A program made the translations under genes and the position numbers. The notes beneath the pieces were generated by a model. It was given only the letters and a program-made list of their open reading frames with translations. It did not search any database and was not told where the DNA came from. Positions 35,846 to 48,432 of a stretch of DNA of 64,000 nt are shown here, piece by piece. Source of the stretch: Brachionus koreanus (taxonomy: Eukaryota; Rotifera; Eurotatoria; Ploima; Brachionidae); assembly GCA_016987375.1 (NCBI GenBank), contig PJRA01000453.1:214718-278717 (forward strand). The letters run 5' to 3'. Position 1 is the stretch's first letter, and each line of letters opens with the position of its first letter.

Positions 35846-38800
35846 TGTTCAATTGTTGATTTAGAAATATATTTTCATAAGTTGTACTTGGTTGATTATA
35901 CGTGTGGATTAAATTTATTGTTACACAAATTTAAATTGAATTTTTTTTTTTTTTATTTTAAAGCAAATATTTGCTTTATCTAATCTAAAATTGAACAAAT
36001 TTAAATTTAAATGACCCTTTTTTTTTTTTAATAAAAAATAAAAATTAATCTATGTGATGCTTTTATTCTTGTGGGCTAATTAGAAGACAGTCTAATCAGA
36101 GCAACAGAACATTTTCTCATCAAGACATATGTGCCACTGCATCGACAGCACCAGATTTAGTACAAGTGCTCGTTAATTCCAAATAACTAGTCGGAAAAAT
36201 ATTTGTGAAAAAAAAATATATTATAATTATTTCAAAAGTGAATGCAATGTACAGCTTTGAGCTCTCACTTTTTAAAAAAATATGCATTTACTAGTCAAGG
36301 CTTTTGTTAGATGATGATTGCTCGTGCAAGTCATAATTTGAAGCGTATGCCGACATAATCTAAGCCATTATAGGAAAACATTTATCTCGATTCATTAAAA
36401 AAATTTAGAACTTTGATTCTAAACACGTAAGTCTTAGCACTGTACTTGAGTTAATATTCTCTCTTATCGCAAATATTTCAAATAGATAAAATTCAAGTGA
36501 ATATTTTAAAATAATTTCTTGATTTTTATTTATAATAATAGACATGATAATCTTACATGAATGCCTTTAAGTAATGAATTTGTCTTATTAGCTAAGTTAA
36601 TTTGAATCAATGCTCTATATGCGAACACACTATGCTCCAATTAATTCAAAACTATTCTATGCCGAACTCTAAGATTTATTCGGACAATCGGCCAAATTCG
36701 GTCAAGCACATTGCTAAGCCTTCACGTTTTTTTTTTATCACCTACAAATTATTTTGAGCAGTATTCTTCTAAATTTTAAAAGAAAAGCATTTTTAAACGT
36801 GTCATATAATTTAATAATAATTTCATACCTTTACAATTGCAACAAAAAATATAAAAAAAAAAAATTGAAACCTAATATTATATCATAATACATGATTATT
36901 GTTGTTCTGTGCTATTTCTCATTTAAATTTTAGATTGAGTCAATTTTTTTCAAGGTGCTTCAATTTTTTAAAAATAAAAAAAAAAGAAAAAATGATTTTA
37001 AAACTAGCATAAAATTATATAATTTTTCATAATTTTTTTTTTAATTAAATCATGAATTTTAAATTATTACCGCTTATTAAAAAAATAAAAATTATTGCTA
37101 GTTGACTATTCAACAAAATGAAATACATTCAATTTTTAAGTCTGTTGTTAATTTAAATATTGAAGTGACTACAAAATTACAAAGAGAATTGTTTTAACCT
37201 CGACTGATTGCTTTTTTTCTAGAAAAAAAATTCTTTCTATCTTAAAAAATAAAATTTAGCATTTTAGAAAATGACTATTGTTAAATATTGCTATTATATA
37301 TGCATTATTTTTTTCATTTTTTTGATTAATACTAGCTAGAACCTTAGGCTAATTATTGCGAAGCTGGCTCAATTAAATTTAGAAGACAAAGTCATTTGGT
37401 TCACATAAATTTCTCCTAAGTACGTAGTTGTTGTCACGTGATTTTTGTTTTTGTTGCTCAGAGATTTAGTTTTCAATCAGAAAATCGAGCTAATAGGACC
37501 ATATTAAATTTTTAACATTTTTAATTTATTTTTTTGACAAATATTGAAATACTGAGATGAAAAAAGTCGATTTAAAATCACAAAAAATAAAATAAAAGTG
37601 AAACTTAATACACTCTAGATTTGTTTTGAAAAAGCAGTTAAATTTCTAGGTACTCAAACGAATAGAAACAAAAATAAAAAAACTATTTTAATCGTTTTAA
37701 GACTAATGAATAATTATAATTAAAGAAGTATGTTTTAAAGAAGTTGTTAGTATAGAAATAATTTATTTTGTGTTTATGGCATTTTATAAAAAAAGGAACT
37801 AAATAAATTGTCATTGAAGCTTAAAATTTTTAATAATTAATAACTAAATTTAAATTTGATTTTATGCTCTTGGTCATTTTAAAACATAAATTGTTCAATT
37901 TTAACAATATGAAACTATTTTCATCTAGTTTTGAGCTCAAGTCTTAAAAAAAAAAATTAGAAATTTTGTGTAGTACGAACGAGCCAAGACTAGACAATGC
38001 AATTAGAATACAACCAAGAGCAAATTTTTTTTATTTAATAGCCTACTTAAATTAGCGGACTTTACAAATTATTTATAAGTTTAGCCAACAAAAAAAAATT
38101 GTATAATATCATTCCAATAATAGTTAAATAATTAAATAATTTGCCAGTGGCAATAATTAAACTAGTTATTGCTTTAGATTTTTTGTTTCCAAATCTCCAA
38201 GGTGAATGTAAGACGCCAGAGAAGAACAGAAATAAAAAGCTGTTTATAAACTAATATGTCAAAAATTGTTTGACGTAAGAGAGCTCAGTAAATAAGTTTT
38301 TTTTCTCTTTGGGACAAAATAAATTTTGTTTTAGGATTGATGAAAATATTAAATTAGAACACCTACACACTTGAAAAGAATAGATTCCATTTTAAAAATA
38401 ATTTTCATAATGAAAAAATTTCATTCCCTTTTCTGATGTTGCCTTTAGAACATTTGCTTCAAAATCGATTTCGTTCTTGATTATCATAAATAATTTAAAA
38501 ATCACTCAAAGCTTATAGGAAACTAAATTTCAAAAATATAAATTTAAAAGCGAAAAGAAAATCTTGCGTCATATGTAAACACTATTTTTATCATTTCAAA
38601 CCTACCTATTAATTTACAACAAATAGTTTTAGTAGTAGTTTATTTTACTTGGTGAGAGTTTTAAATATGGTAGAAAAAGAAGATTCACCAAAAATTGGGT
38701 GCGCTCTCTATAAATTTGAAAAAAAAAATTCAATCTGAATAAAAAATTTAAATTAAATTTTTCTTAATCTTAAGCAAAATTTGATACCTAACTTGCTGTT

Positions 38801-40313
38801 TGATGCCAAAGTTAAAAACTAAAAAAAATTTTTTTTTAATTAATTCACAAAACCAAAATAAATATTAAGTTGAATAAAAAAATCGATTCTTTATCCTTGG
38901 AGATTGAGAACTTTAAACAAATTTATTAAGGATTTTAATGTGTTTTTTTTTTTGTTTTTTTTGAAAATTAATTAAAGGTAGATTTCATGTTTTAGGGGTC
39001 TTTTTAGTTCAAATAACATTTCCCAAACTAATTTTGGCTTGAACAAAAAATTTTATTTTTCAAAATAGCCTTAGTCCAAAATTTATAGGAATAAAAACTT
39101 TAGACACAGCATACTGGTCAGTTTAAAATTTAAAGCTCTCATTATTTTTACTCTTATTTTAAGCCATAAATTGTACGAAAATTTTTTCTTATTTTATAGT
39201 AAATACTTGGAAAATAAACACTAAAAAAAATAATTGGCATCTTTTCTGAAATCATAAATGCGAACTCTTAGAAAAGTCATTCAAGTTTTTATTTATTCAC
39301 GAAAAACATTTTTCCATTTTGAGAAAAAAAAATCAAATATCAGAAAAATAAGCTTAAAAATAAAAGCTTGACTTTTTAAACAAAGGATTGTTTAATTATG
39401 CTTTGCTATTTAAGTCGCCGAAAGCGGAAATTAGTTTGAAATTTGAAATCTATCTGAAACTAAATTTTTAAAAAGTTTTCTTTCACTTTATTTTATAAGA
39501 GATTGATTAGTGCTAAGTCACTGAAACGCATGAAATATTTTCCTAGAAAATTACCAAAAAATTAGTTTTATCTAATTTCTTGATTGTTTTTGATCTAGGA
39601 ATATTCAAATAGGTTTTTATTCTCTAAATCATTAGTCATTCTCTTTCTTCTAATAAATTTAATAAACACAGTTTCAATCAGTCAACAATCCTATGCCTGA
39701 TTTATTAATTATATGAAAAATTAAAATTCAATTAGCTTGCTTTAATTTTAAATGTTTCAGGTATTGCATATAAATTATGTTTCTTTTAAATTTTGGAGAA
39801 AAAAAAATCATTAATTTTTAAGTATAGCAAAACGACTGCTTTAAGATATTTAAAAAAAAAATTTAATAGAGAAACATCAGAAAGTTAACTTTTAATCATC
39901 TTTTAGAAAAAATATTTGATTTTTTAGTTGAAATTCGCTTATATATGCTCTAACTAGAAACTAATTTTAAAAAATCTTGATATGAAACAAATAGACGTTA
40001 TTAATTTGAATTTAAGAAAAAAAATAAATAAAATTAATTGCTAATCTTGAAAATTTACTCTTTGAGTATTTGTGGTACATTTTTTTTTATTTTAGAAAAA
40101 AAAAATTTAAAAATGAAAAATATAAAAAAAAATCTTAAATAGAATAAACAAAGCAATCTAAGAATAAAATAATCTAATGTAAAAAATGAGCTATAATTTT
40201 TTTTTTTCATGGGACATTTATACTTTTCGCATCATAAAGAATCATAATTTTGAATAACTTTTTTATTTTATTTCAAAGATCACAATTTTAATGTATTTTT
40301 TTTCTATACTAAT
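35846..40313. other. Long intergenic region, nothing coding recognised
   Basis: About 4.5 kb upstream of CREB3-like and downstream of MRPL42. Somewhat richer patches at 36060-36180 and 36655-36730 could be untranslated exons or enhancers. A TCACGTGA palindrome lies near 37434. No frame has protein character. Confidence 0.4.
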
Positions 40314-41074
40314 TTAAATTGACTTTCTATTTGGTCTGATTGGATTGACTTTTTCCAAAAATCTTTTTATTCTTTGCTCACGATTTCTAAAATTAAAATG
40401 TTTTAAATAAAATGCATTAATACATTTTTGATGATTCATTTTACGCCCTTCTGAATATAATCGGGTGTTCATTAAACGTTTTAGACAGCCTGATAGCGTC
40501 TACCCAGTGATCGCGTGGATTCAACGCTGGCTTATTGTCGAATCTTTTCAAATAAAGATTGGAATATTCTTCCTTTAGAACAGATTCATTCTAAACAAAT
40601 AAATTATTAAAAATCTTATTTTTCTTTGAAATAAATTGAAAAGAAATTTTCACCTCGATTTTTCTTTCAATAGGCTAAAAAAAAATTATTTAATAAGATT
40701 ATACAAAATAATTTAAGTCATAAATCAATGTTTCTAAAATTGTCTAGACATTAGAAGAGTAAAATTTAATTTTTAAGTTTAGAATTTTTATAGTTGTTTT
40801 AAAAGTAATTTTCAAACATTAATTTTAGCATTTAAAATTCATTTAAAATACTTTTGTGAATTCATATGGATGATCAGGTTCAGGGTGATAGCACAATATG
40901 TGTTTTGAATCATTGCACATTATAACTGTTGGATTAGGTAATGAACTTTAGTTTAACACATGGCTTTTAGTAAAGATATTTGGTTTAGAGAAAAATTTAC
41001 CTCTTAGAAGCATTTCTTTTGATCAATGGATAAAAATTTTTTACAAAATTGATATTACCTGAAAATTTTAACAT
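40314..41074 (-). CDS. MRPL42: Mitochondrial large-subunit ribosomal protein L42
   Basis: Five exons, 41001-41074, 40852-40945, 40654-40674, 40445-40590 and 40314-40386, give 135 aa (human protein 142 aa). The diagnostic block is VIMCNDSKHILCYHPEPDHP followed by YEFTKPIERK, matching the CYHP...PYEHTKPIPR region of MRPL42. The N-terminus MLKFSGNINFVKNFYPLIKR is basic and suits mitochondrial import. The third exon is only 21 nt and encodes PIERKIE. The C-terminus is basic (FLEKVNPIRPNRKSI). All four junctions keep frame. No exon is long enough to stand out alone. It lies head-to-head with the galactosyltransferase gene, 367 bp between start codons. Confidence 0.85.
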
Positions 41075-41441
41075 TTTTTTAAATTATTTTTAATTAATCT
41101 TTTTTAAAAAATAACATAATTTAAAGCTAGTACATGAAAATTTTTAAATTTATCCAAGCTTTTATTATTTTTGCCATGCTCTTTTTGTTGTCTTATCTCA
41201 ATAAGCTCAAAAAAAAGAAAAATAAAATTGAAAAAAAAATTTTAGTTTTTTTTTGTTAAATTTTTTTTTTTGTTAATTAAAATTAATAAGACAAAATTGA
41301 AAGCCATTTTAATTAATTTTATTAAAATAGAAATAGTTTTAAAAATTCTTAATAAATAAAATAATTTATGCCCACATTATTTTTTCGATTAGTAATAAAT
41401 GAAATACTATTTTTTTTGGTTGTAAAGTCTGAATAAATGAA
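41075..41441. promoter_or_regulatory. Shared intergenic region of divergent MRPL42 and galactosyltransferase genes
   Basis: The 367 bp between two divergently oriented start codons must hold both promoters and 5' untranslated regions. It is AT-rich and no specific motif could be identified. Confidence 0.45.
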
Positions 41442-43123
41442 ATGGTTTCAAAGACTAGAATTAAACATCTATTGGTCAAAGAGATAATAAAATTTATTTT
41501 TCTGGGATTGATTACAATATTTATAATATCCATATTACAGACACGATCGGAAATGATCGCAAATCAATTTGATTTGAACGATGAAACTCAATTAATTTAT
41601 AAAAAAAACTTTTCTCATATCAGTAATCAGCAAGCTGTTTGTCCTTTGTACCCAAAGGAGTTAGGTAAGATATGATAATTTAAAAAAAAATCAAAATTAA
41701 TTAAGTTCAATTCGAAAAAAAAATTTTTTTGATTTTATATATTTTATGTAAAAAATAATTAGATTAAATTTTTGAATATTCAAGAAGGTCTCTTTAATGT
41801 CGATTTGTCAATTATACCCTCATTAGACGATTTGAAAAAACAAATACCAAATTTAGATGAAGGTAGAATTTTTTTTTAACACTCAAAATCTGGAGGGGTT
41901 CTTTTGACGCTTGATGTTACATATTTTCTTTGTCTCCAGTTAAAAAAATATAATAATTTTTTAAAATTTTGTTTCAATCAAAAATCTAAAATCAAAAAAA
42001 TAAAAATGAATTAATTTTTGTTGTAAAGTATGCTTATTTTCATGGAATAAAAAGTAAAAAGAAAAAGTAAAACAAAGGGTCGAAAAAAACCCTTCGGGTT
42101 TTGAGGGTTAAAAAAAAGCTTTAATTAAATATGTTATTTGATTGATTGTTCAAGATGGATCATATAGGCCCAAGTCTTGTATTCATAGAGAAAAGTTGGC
42201 TATAATTATTCCCTATAGAGACAGGCTGACAAATTTGGTTCTTCTTTTAAAGTATTTACATCCAATGCTTCAGAAACAGTCCAGATACTATAGGATTTTT
42301 TTAGTCGAACAAGTATTTTTTTAAACAAAAAAAAATCTCCAAAATTAAACTTATGCATCAAAGTTTGGAAATGATGTTTTTAATAAAGGACGTATAATGA
42401 ATATTGCTGTAAATGAAGCACTAAAGCTAGATAATTTTGATTGTTTTATATTTCATGATGTTGATTTGATTCCAGAAAATGATAAAAATATATATGAATG
42501 CTATATTCATCCGCGACATTTGAGTATTGCTATAGATGAATTGCGATACAAGTAATTTTTCAAAAATTTTAATATAATATAATATTTAGTTGAATTTTTT
42601 CTAATTAATTTTAGTTTGATGTATTTTAACTTAGTTGGTGGAGTTCTTGCACTAAATTTGGACCAGTTGAATAGAACAAACGGGTATTCAAATTTGTATT
42701 GGGGATGGGGAGCTGAGGATGATGATATGAGCATGAGGTAAATAATCATTTTTATAACACAAATAGATTAAATTTTTTAAAGAATTTTGGACAATGGTTA
42801 TGAGATAATGCGTCCTACAAACAAAGTCGGAAGATACAAAATGATTCTACATGGTAAAAGATCAAGAGCAATCAATAGGTTTTAAAAATTAGTACTTTTT
42901 TTTATACATTTAACTAATTTTTCTTTGTTAAAGATTCGAATTATTGGAATATTGGAAAAGGTACAACAAAGATGGCTTAAATTCACTCAAAGATTTGAAA
43001 TATGAAATCAAATCTATTCAATCTGATTATTTATATACAAAAATTATTGTTGATATAGGCCCAGCCGTAACTGAAATTGTAGACAAGAAAAAAATTGTAC
43101 ATTCTAAATTTAATTTTTTTTAA
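41442..43123 (+). CDS. B4GALT: Beta-1,4-galactosyltransferase family (GT7) enzyme
   Basis: Seven exons, 41442-41664, 41788-41862, 42155-42312, 42364-42551, 42615-42737, 42783-42878 and 42934-43123, give 350 aa. Type II Golgi membrane protein: a short cytosolic tail, signal anchor (about 17-35, FIFLGLITIFIISIL), stem, then the catalytic domain. Motifs in order: AIIIPYRDR, FHDVDLIPEN (DxD-type metal/nucleotide-sugar site, about 185), VGGVLALN, WGWGAEDDDM (about 245) and RPTNKVGRYKMILH. Family members transfer galactose, or GalNAc in some invertebrate enzymes, from the UDP-sugar to GlcNAc acceptors. The usual WGWGGEDDD has Ala for the second Gly of the GG pair. Intron 2 (41863-42154) contains a piggyBac-like MITE. 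Confidence 0.92.
41876..42111. mobile_element. piggyBac-like MITE, copy B
   Basis: Flanked by TTAA on both sides. The left end CACTCAAAATCTGGAGGGGT and right end (reverse complement CCCTCAAAACCCGAAGGGT) pair imperfectly. About 236 bp. It is related to copy A at 21133-21369 and makes up most of intron 2 of the galactosyltransferase gene. Confidence 0.7.
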
Positions 43124-43568
43124 TAAATGGATTAATTATTTGTATAACATTTTTATGTTGAATAAAGTTTTTTTTTAAAAAGCATAATTTCTAAAAGACT
43201 ATATGGCGTACATCTAAATAGTTTACTACTGTATTTATTCCTATAAATTAGTTAAATTGGTTCAAAAATTAAATCTAAATTGTAATTAATTTTAAATTTT
43301 ATTTTCAATTTTGGAAAATAAATAATTAATTTTACTAATACAAATAGATGTCCTTTATTTTTTAAATTTCAAATGTTTTAATTATTTTTTTGAGACTTCG
43401 CAACGTGTAACGTCAAAATCCGTTGTGTTAAATGATTTTTGAGAGCTTTTTTTACATTTTCTATCATTTTTTTAAATTAAAAATTTTATTAAAATTCATA
43501 TAATGCTTGTAAACTTTGGTGACCAGCTAGAAGTAGTTTATTTGATCATATTTTAAGTGACCAGTGTT

Positions 43569-43682
43569 GGTTACATACAGACTTGTTTTTAAGTCACAAG
43601 TCCTAAGTCAAGTCAATTCATAACTCTGACTTAGTTTTTTGACTTAATACTGTGACTTATAAACAAGTCTGGTCACATAACC
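43569..43682. repeat. Foldback element
   Basis: The two arms begin GGTTA and share AGACTTGTTTtTAAGTCACA in inverted orientation, with small differences between them. Length is 114 bp. The spacer carries further AAGTC/GACTT repeats. MITE-like. Confidence 0.5.
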
Positions 43683-44643
43683 AGTCGAACCCAAAATAAC
43701 TAATCGTATTTATATTATTTTTAAAAAATAATGTTTTAAAATAAAGAGATGTTCTGCTTAATTTATTTCATATCACAATCACACGAAATATTGTACATTC
43801 TATTAAATTTATTACCAATCTAAAAAACACAAATTTACAAAAATTTTACGTATATTATTCTAAAATCAAAAATTTACAAAAATAGTGTCTTTTTTGGACC
43901 CAAGTTTTTGGAAATTTTGGTTTTACAATAATCTTCTTAAAATTTAATAAATTTACGGCAAATAGAAGTTTATGATCAAAATTTAATGCTGCTTTAAAGT
44001 AGCTTTTTAATTGAAAAATTAGATGAAGAAACAATTTACATATGTTTATGCAGCAAATTTTTTGCTGAAAAAAATATAAAACTTTTTTGTATGATAATTT
44101 TTGTACATAAACTTCAATTTGGCTTAATTTACCTTATTTTAGATTAATATTGGTTTGAATAAAAACAAAAAGCAAAGCATCAATGTAAATAAATATCATT
44201 TAATACAAAAAAATTTTGGAATTAAAATTTGAGAATCAAACTTGAATTAAGGTAAAAAAACAAAAGTTATAAAATTTTTTGATTATTGTAGTGGAATTTT
44301 TGTATGAAATTTCACAATGCTAAAATGCAAAAAATACAGTTTTTTAATTTAATAATATAATTTTAAGATGAATTTTAACAAAAATATCAATGAAAATATT
44401 GAAGAAGAGCATTTTTTTAGAAATTTTTAAATAAATAATTCAATTTATGCAAAAGTCTTAGTTTTATGTAACAAAAAATAAATTTTTTTTATGAAAAACT
44501 TAAATACTATAATATTTATTTAGATTTAGGAATTATTTTGATCATAATAGGTATGTTAATAGACCAGTTTCAGTCGATTTTCAACCTACAATGTCTAGTT
44601 TCAAGCCAGATTTAACTAAATTGAATAAAAAATCATATTCAAC

Positions 44644-44955
44644 ATGATCTAACTCATTTTTGAAAAAAAAATTGAATTTGAATTTCTGGCCAAGTAAAAT
44701 TTTTGATCAAATTTCATTTTTCAAAATGAACTAAACATTTTAAAATGTGCAATTAAATTTCAATGCAATTTTAGAAATTAAAATCCTTTTTCAAAAATAT
44801 AACTTTGAAATTTTTACAAAAATTCAGAAATCTGAGATAAAATTTAATTGCGCATTTAAAATGACTAGTTCATTTTGAAAAATGAAATTTGATCAAAAAT
44901 TTTACTTGGCCAGAAATTCAAATTCAATTTTTTTTTCAAAAATGAGTTAGATCAT
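44644..44955. repeat. Long inverted repeat (312 bp)
   Basis: Arms of about 115 bp (44644-44759 and 44841-44955) are nearly exact reverse complements, starting ATGATCTAACTCATTTTTGA. The spacer is about 80 bp. Transcribed, it would form a long hairpin. Most likely a foldback transposon. Confidence 0.75.
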
Positions 44956-45698
44956 TTCTTAAAGCTTTTTTTACTTTGCCTTATTTTAGCTCTTCTAGAT
45001 GGTTTTACTAAATAAAACAAATTAAGTTTACTACATTTAATAATATAAACTATTTCAATAGATTTTCAATTTGAGTAACTCCAGAATTGAATGTAGAATT
45101 TTTTATTTTCAAACAAAATTTTTTTTGGTAAATTTAAAGCTAAATTTTTCTAATTTTTATTAAACATCATTAAATCTTAATATCTTTTTCATCTTTTTCT
45201 AAAAACTAGATTCCATTTTTTATCTTTGAAAAGAATCTTTAACAATTAAATTAAGCTCTGAAATATTTTTATCAAATATATTGAAAAATTTAATTTAAAC
45301 GTTAAAAACAAAATAAATTTTTTTTGTGAAGGTATTCACTTCTCCTTTTAACTTAATTTTCTGAGAAAAACCTCTAATAAGCTGCCAAAATGAGGCTGGT
45401 AGCGTATTTTTATACGCGTTTTCATACGTGCCGATAGGTATGTTTATTTATTGTGAGATGCGATTTGACTTTATTGAAGTTGTTAATGGTGTTCACTAAC
45501 AATAGTGAAGGTAAGGTTTCTTTCTCTATTTGAGAAAACTGCATTCTTGTGCTTACAAAGGCATAAAAATCGTTAAAATATTGTTTAAAAGTTAATCTTT
45601 AAGCTCTGATTCTCTTTGTCTGTTTGTTGATGATGCTCCTTCAGGTATAATACTGTTTAATACTTCTACTAAATATTATATCATATTTTAGAGACATT

Positions 45699-45923
45699 AT
45701 GAAAACAATCAAAGAAATACAGGATGAAAAAAAAGCTATGTCAAAGAATGGTATAACTGACTCAATAAAAACATGTCTCACAATGATTAACAGAAAGGAT
45801 GAAAATGGAAAAATACTACTTAACTTAATTGAAAAAGCTTATTAAAATTTTAATGAAGAAAACAAAAAAAAGAGGATAATTAAAAGATTTAATTTCGATT
45901 ATGCTAGATATTATGTAGATTAA
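45699..45923 (+). pseudogene. Degenerate reading frame of unknown origin
   Basis: An ATG-started frame, MKTIKEIQDEKKAMSKNG, continues 48 codons to a stop at 45843-45845, then stays open for a further 25 codons (NFNEENKKKRIIKRFNFDYA) to a second stop. The Lys/Glu-rich, protein-like composition on both sides of the stop suggests a decayed coding sequence. I do not recognise the family. Confidence 0.3.
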
Positions 45924-46215
45924 ATCTTGTGGATACTTATACCTTCTCTTATGAAAAACTAATTTGACTAAAACAATAATTCAATCCTTTGAAAATTTCA
46001 TATTTTTATAAAATTTTAATTTATTTTATCTCGTCAAAATATGGCAATAACTGAATTAAATAAATAAATATATCATATCTCCTTTTTTTCCTTCCTTTAG
46101 CTGTAATGTTCATAAGCACAAGACGACCTTTATAATTCATGGTTAGCTAATTTTGTGACTGACTCTTGGTTAAACTTTGTCAATTAAATTAATTCAATCC
46201 AAGTTTGAAGATTCT

Positions 46216-46326
46216 ATGGGAGATATTGCGGATTTAAGTAGCAGTCTAACAAATGTGGTAAAAGATCTTTTTCAAAGCTTAGTGTCACAACTTTCAAAAA
46301 GTTATTATAGTTTGATTTGCTTTTGA
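46216..46326 (+). pseudogene. Short protein-like frame, unknown
   Basis: A 36-residue frame, MGDIADLSSSLTNVVKDLFQ, then SLVSQLSKSYYS, with an amphipathic character unlike random AT-rich translation. It has no flanking splice signals I could join confidently. It may belong with the degenerate frame about 300 bp upstream. Confidence 0.25.
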
Positions 46327-48254
46327 AATTTTCGTTTCCAGATGTTTTTCCATGTCACTTTGTGCAAGCAAATGAGTTGTTGCCTAAGTTTATTTCCATT
46401 CACCACTCAATACTAATTTTTTCTATTGTTTTGAAGTTAATAGACTTGAGATTTGTGAACAAAGTTTAGATTACAGATGAAAATGGATTTTTGTTTTTAA
46501 TTTTAGTTTTAGTTTTTCAAGTTTTAAATTTTTCATTTAATAAAACAAAAATAAACAACTTTCAACAATATTTAAAATATCTACCAAATATCCCAAAAAA
46601 AAAAAAAAAAAAAAACTTTTGAAGCATTTGTTAAAATATTAAGACACAATTAAAACTATATTCTAAACTAAAAGATTAATAGGTTATTTAAAAGACAAGA
46701 AAAAATAAATTAAAGCTAAGTATGACCATTGACGTATTTTGTGTGATATTCTTGATTCAATAAATCCTTGGCCATAGATCACAGTAATTAGAAAAAAAAA
46801 TAAAAAGGAGCAAAAATAATTATGTAACCAAAGTTATCTAAATATCTAGTAGTTATCTTGTCATTGAAAGACTAATCTCCACATTTTGAAATATTATTGA
46901 AATTTTGTTTTTTTAGCGCCCATTTGATAAACTCGATCAAACAAAAGCAAGCCAAGATTGTTATTTGAGTGAAAAGTTTGTCATAAGTTTAATCCGGCAC
47001 TTTTCACATGCCAGTATTCTATTTCAACATATATCTACTCATTTTGTGCTAGATAACCAGCTGAAAGACTTTAGTTTACGTAAAAAAGCAAACAATTAGT
47101 ATGTGACTTACTGAAACGAATAGAACAAGAGGGCAAATATTTAGAAATAAAGTCTAAAACGGAACAGAACTTTTCTTAATGTTTTTAAAATGTTTAGTAA
47201 AGGAAAGAAATTAACTACCTTTCGTAACATAATCGTTTCCTTGTTTAAACATTTTAATTGACTTGGCTAATGGACAAATATTTAAGAAAATCATTCTAGA
47301 GGAAAGATATTTTCATTCAAATTTTGTTTGAATCTAGAAAAGCAAACACTGTGAGGTAAACTACATGATTTTGGCGTCGTTTTCTTAAATCTACTGATTT
47401 TAGTTGTTTGAACAGGTCGTAGCCAATCGAAAAATTTCTACAATAATTTGAGCTTTTTAAAGAATCGATTAATCAAAATATCTATTAGTTTAGAGAATTT
47501 GAAAAATTTTTGTTGGCTGATAAGATGTTAGATGGGACTAGATCGCTGGTATACCTACTCCTCGATTAAGCCTTTAATTACAAATATTAAATCGATTTAT
47601 TTCTCATTTACTCATGTTCTGCACACACAAATCAATTATTTGGTTTTGGTATTTTTAGCTTTCAAACAATTAGTAAGAAATTAAATAAGCATTTGGTTTT
47701 TTTTTCTTTTTCTTTTTTTTTTTTATGCTAAGCATAAAGCAAAATAAAGCGTCGGTCAATCGATATTTAGCTCAAAGTTTAAAAAACCTTCTAAACTAAA
47801 TATTTTTAAAATAAAAACCAAACGACCACCAAAGGTGAATTTGTTTTTTAGTTATTTTCATTTTTTTTTCTTTTAATGTTGACAATTTATCAATAAATGC
47901 TATGACAATACAATTTAGGATATTTGGTTTTTGAATATGACAGAATTGTTATTTGCTGTTAAGCTATCATTGACAGCAGTTGGAATTTTGAAAAAGAAAA
48001 TAAAGAATTTATTAATTTAATTTTACTTTTAGTGATTTTGTATGTCTCTTTTATCTTAAGCGCGTTCATGACATATTCAAAAGTTTTGAATTCAACCTTC
48101 CGCTTGATAAATACTTTTATCAACAAATAGCTTGTTTTTTTTTCTAAGTTAATTTTTTTATTCATTAATTACAAATAGGTTAAGTTAAATTTTATTTATT
48201 AAATTCCATTTTTTTTTCTAGATTTAAAAAACAGACTGTCTCAAACAAATTTTG

Positions 48255-48432
48255 GTATTTTCTCTTTTTCTTCCTTATTCGCTCCTTGTGGAACACAGGG
48301 TAATTTGATTTCGTTGGACGGTGGGGCATAGTTAGCCCTGTGAACGCGCTTCTAACCGTAACTGAGTGGGGATTTGAACCCTCGACCTCCTTGTTGATGT
48401 CGGGTATTCGAACCACTTCACCACAGGACCGA
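48255..48432 (-). mobile_element. tRNA-derived SINE
   Basis: On the minus strand, an A-box-like TGGTGAAGTGGTT (48411-48423) and a B box GGTTCAAATC (48371-48380) have the spacing of an RNA polymerase III internal promoter. A GC-richer unrelated body follows (to about 48285), then an A/G-rich tail. The sequence cannot fold a proper acceptor stem, so it is not a working tRNA gene. It stands out sharply from the AT-rich flanks. Confidence 0.7.

Noticed and set aside
48192..48416. 74-codon minus-strand frame and a possible tRNA gene
   Set aside because: The frame is the translated SINE body. The tRNA-like head lacks a pairing acceptor stem and a correct T-stem, so it is a SINE and not a tRNA.
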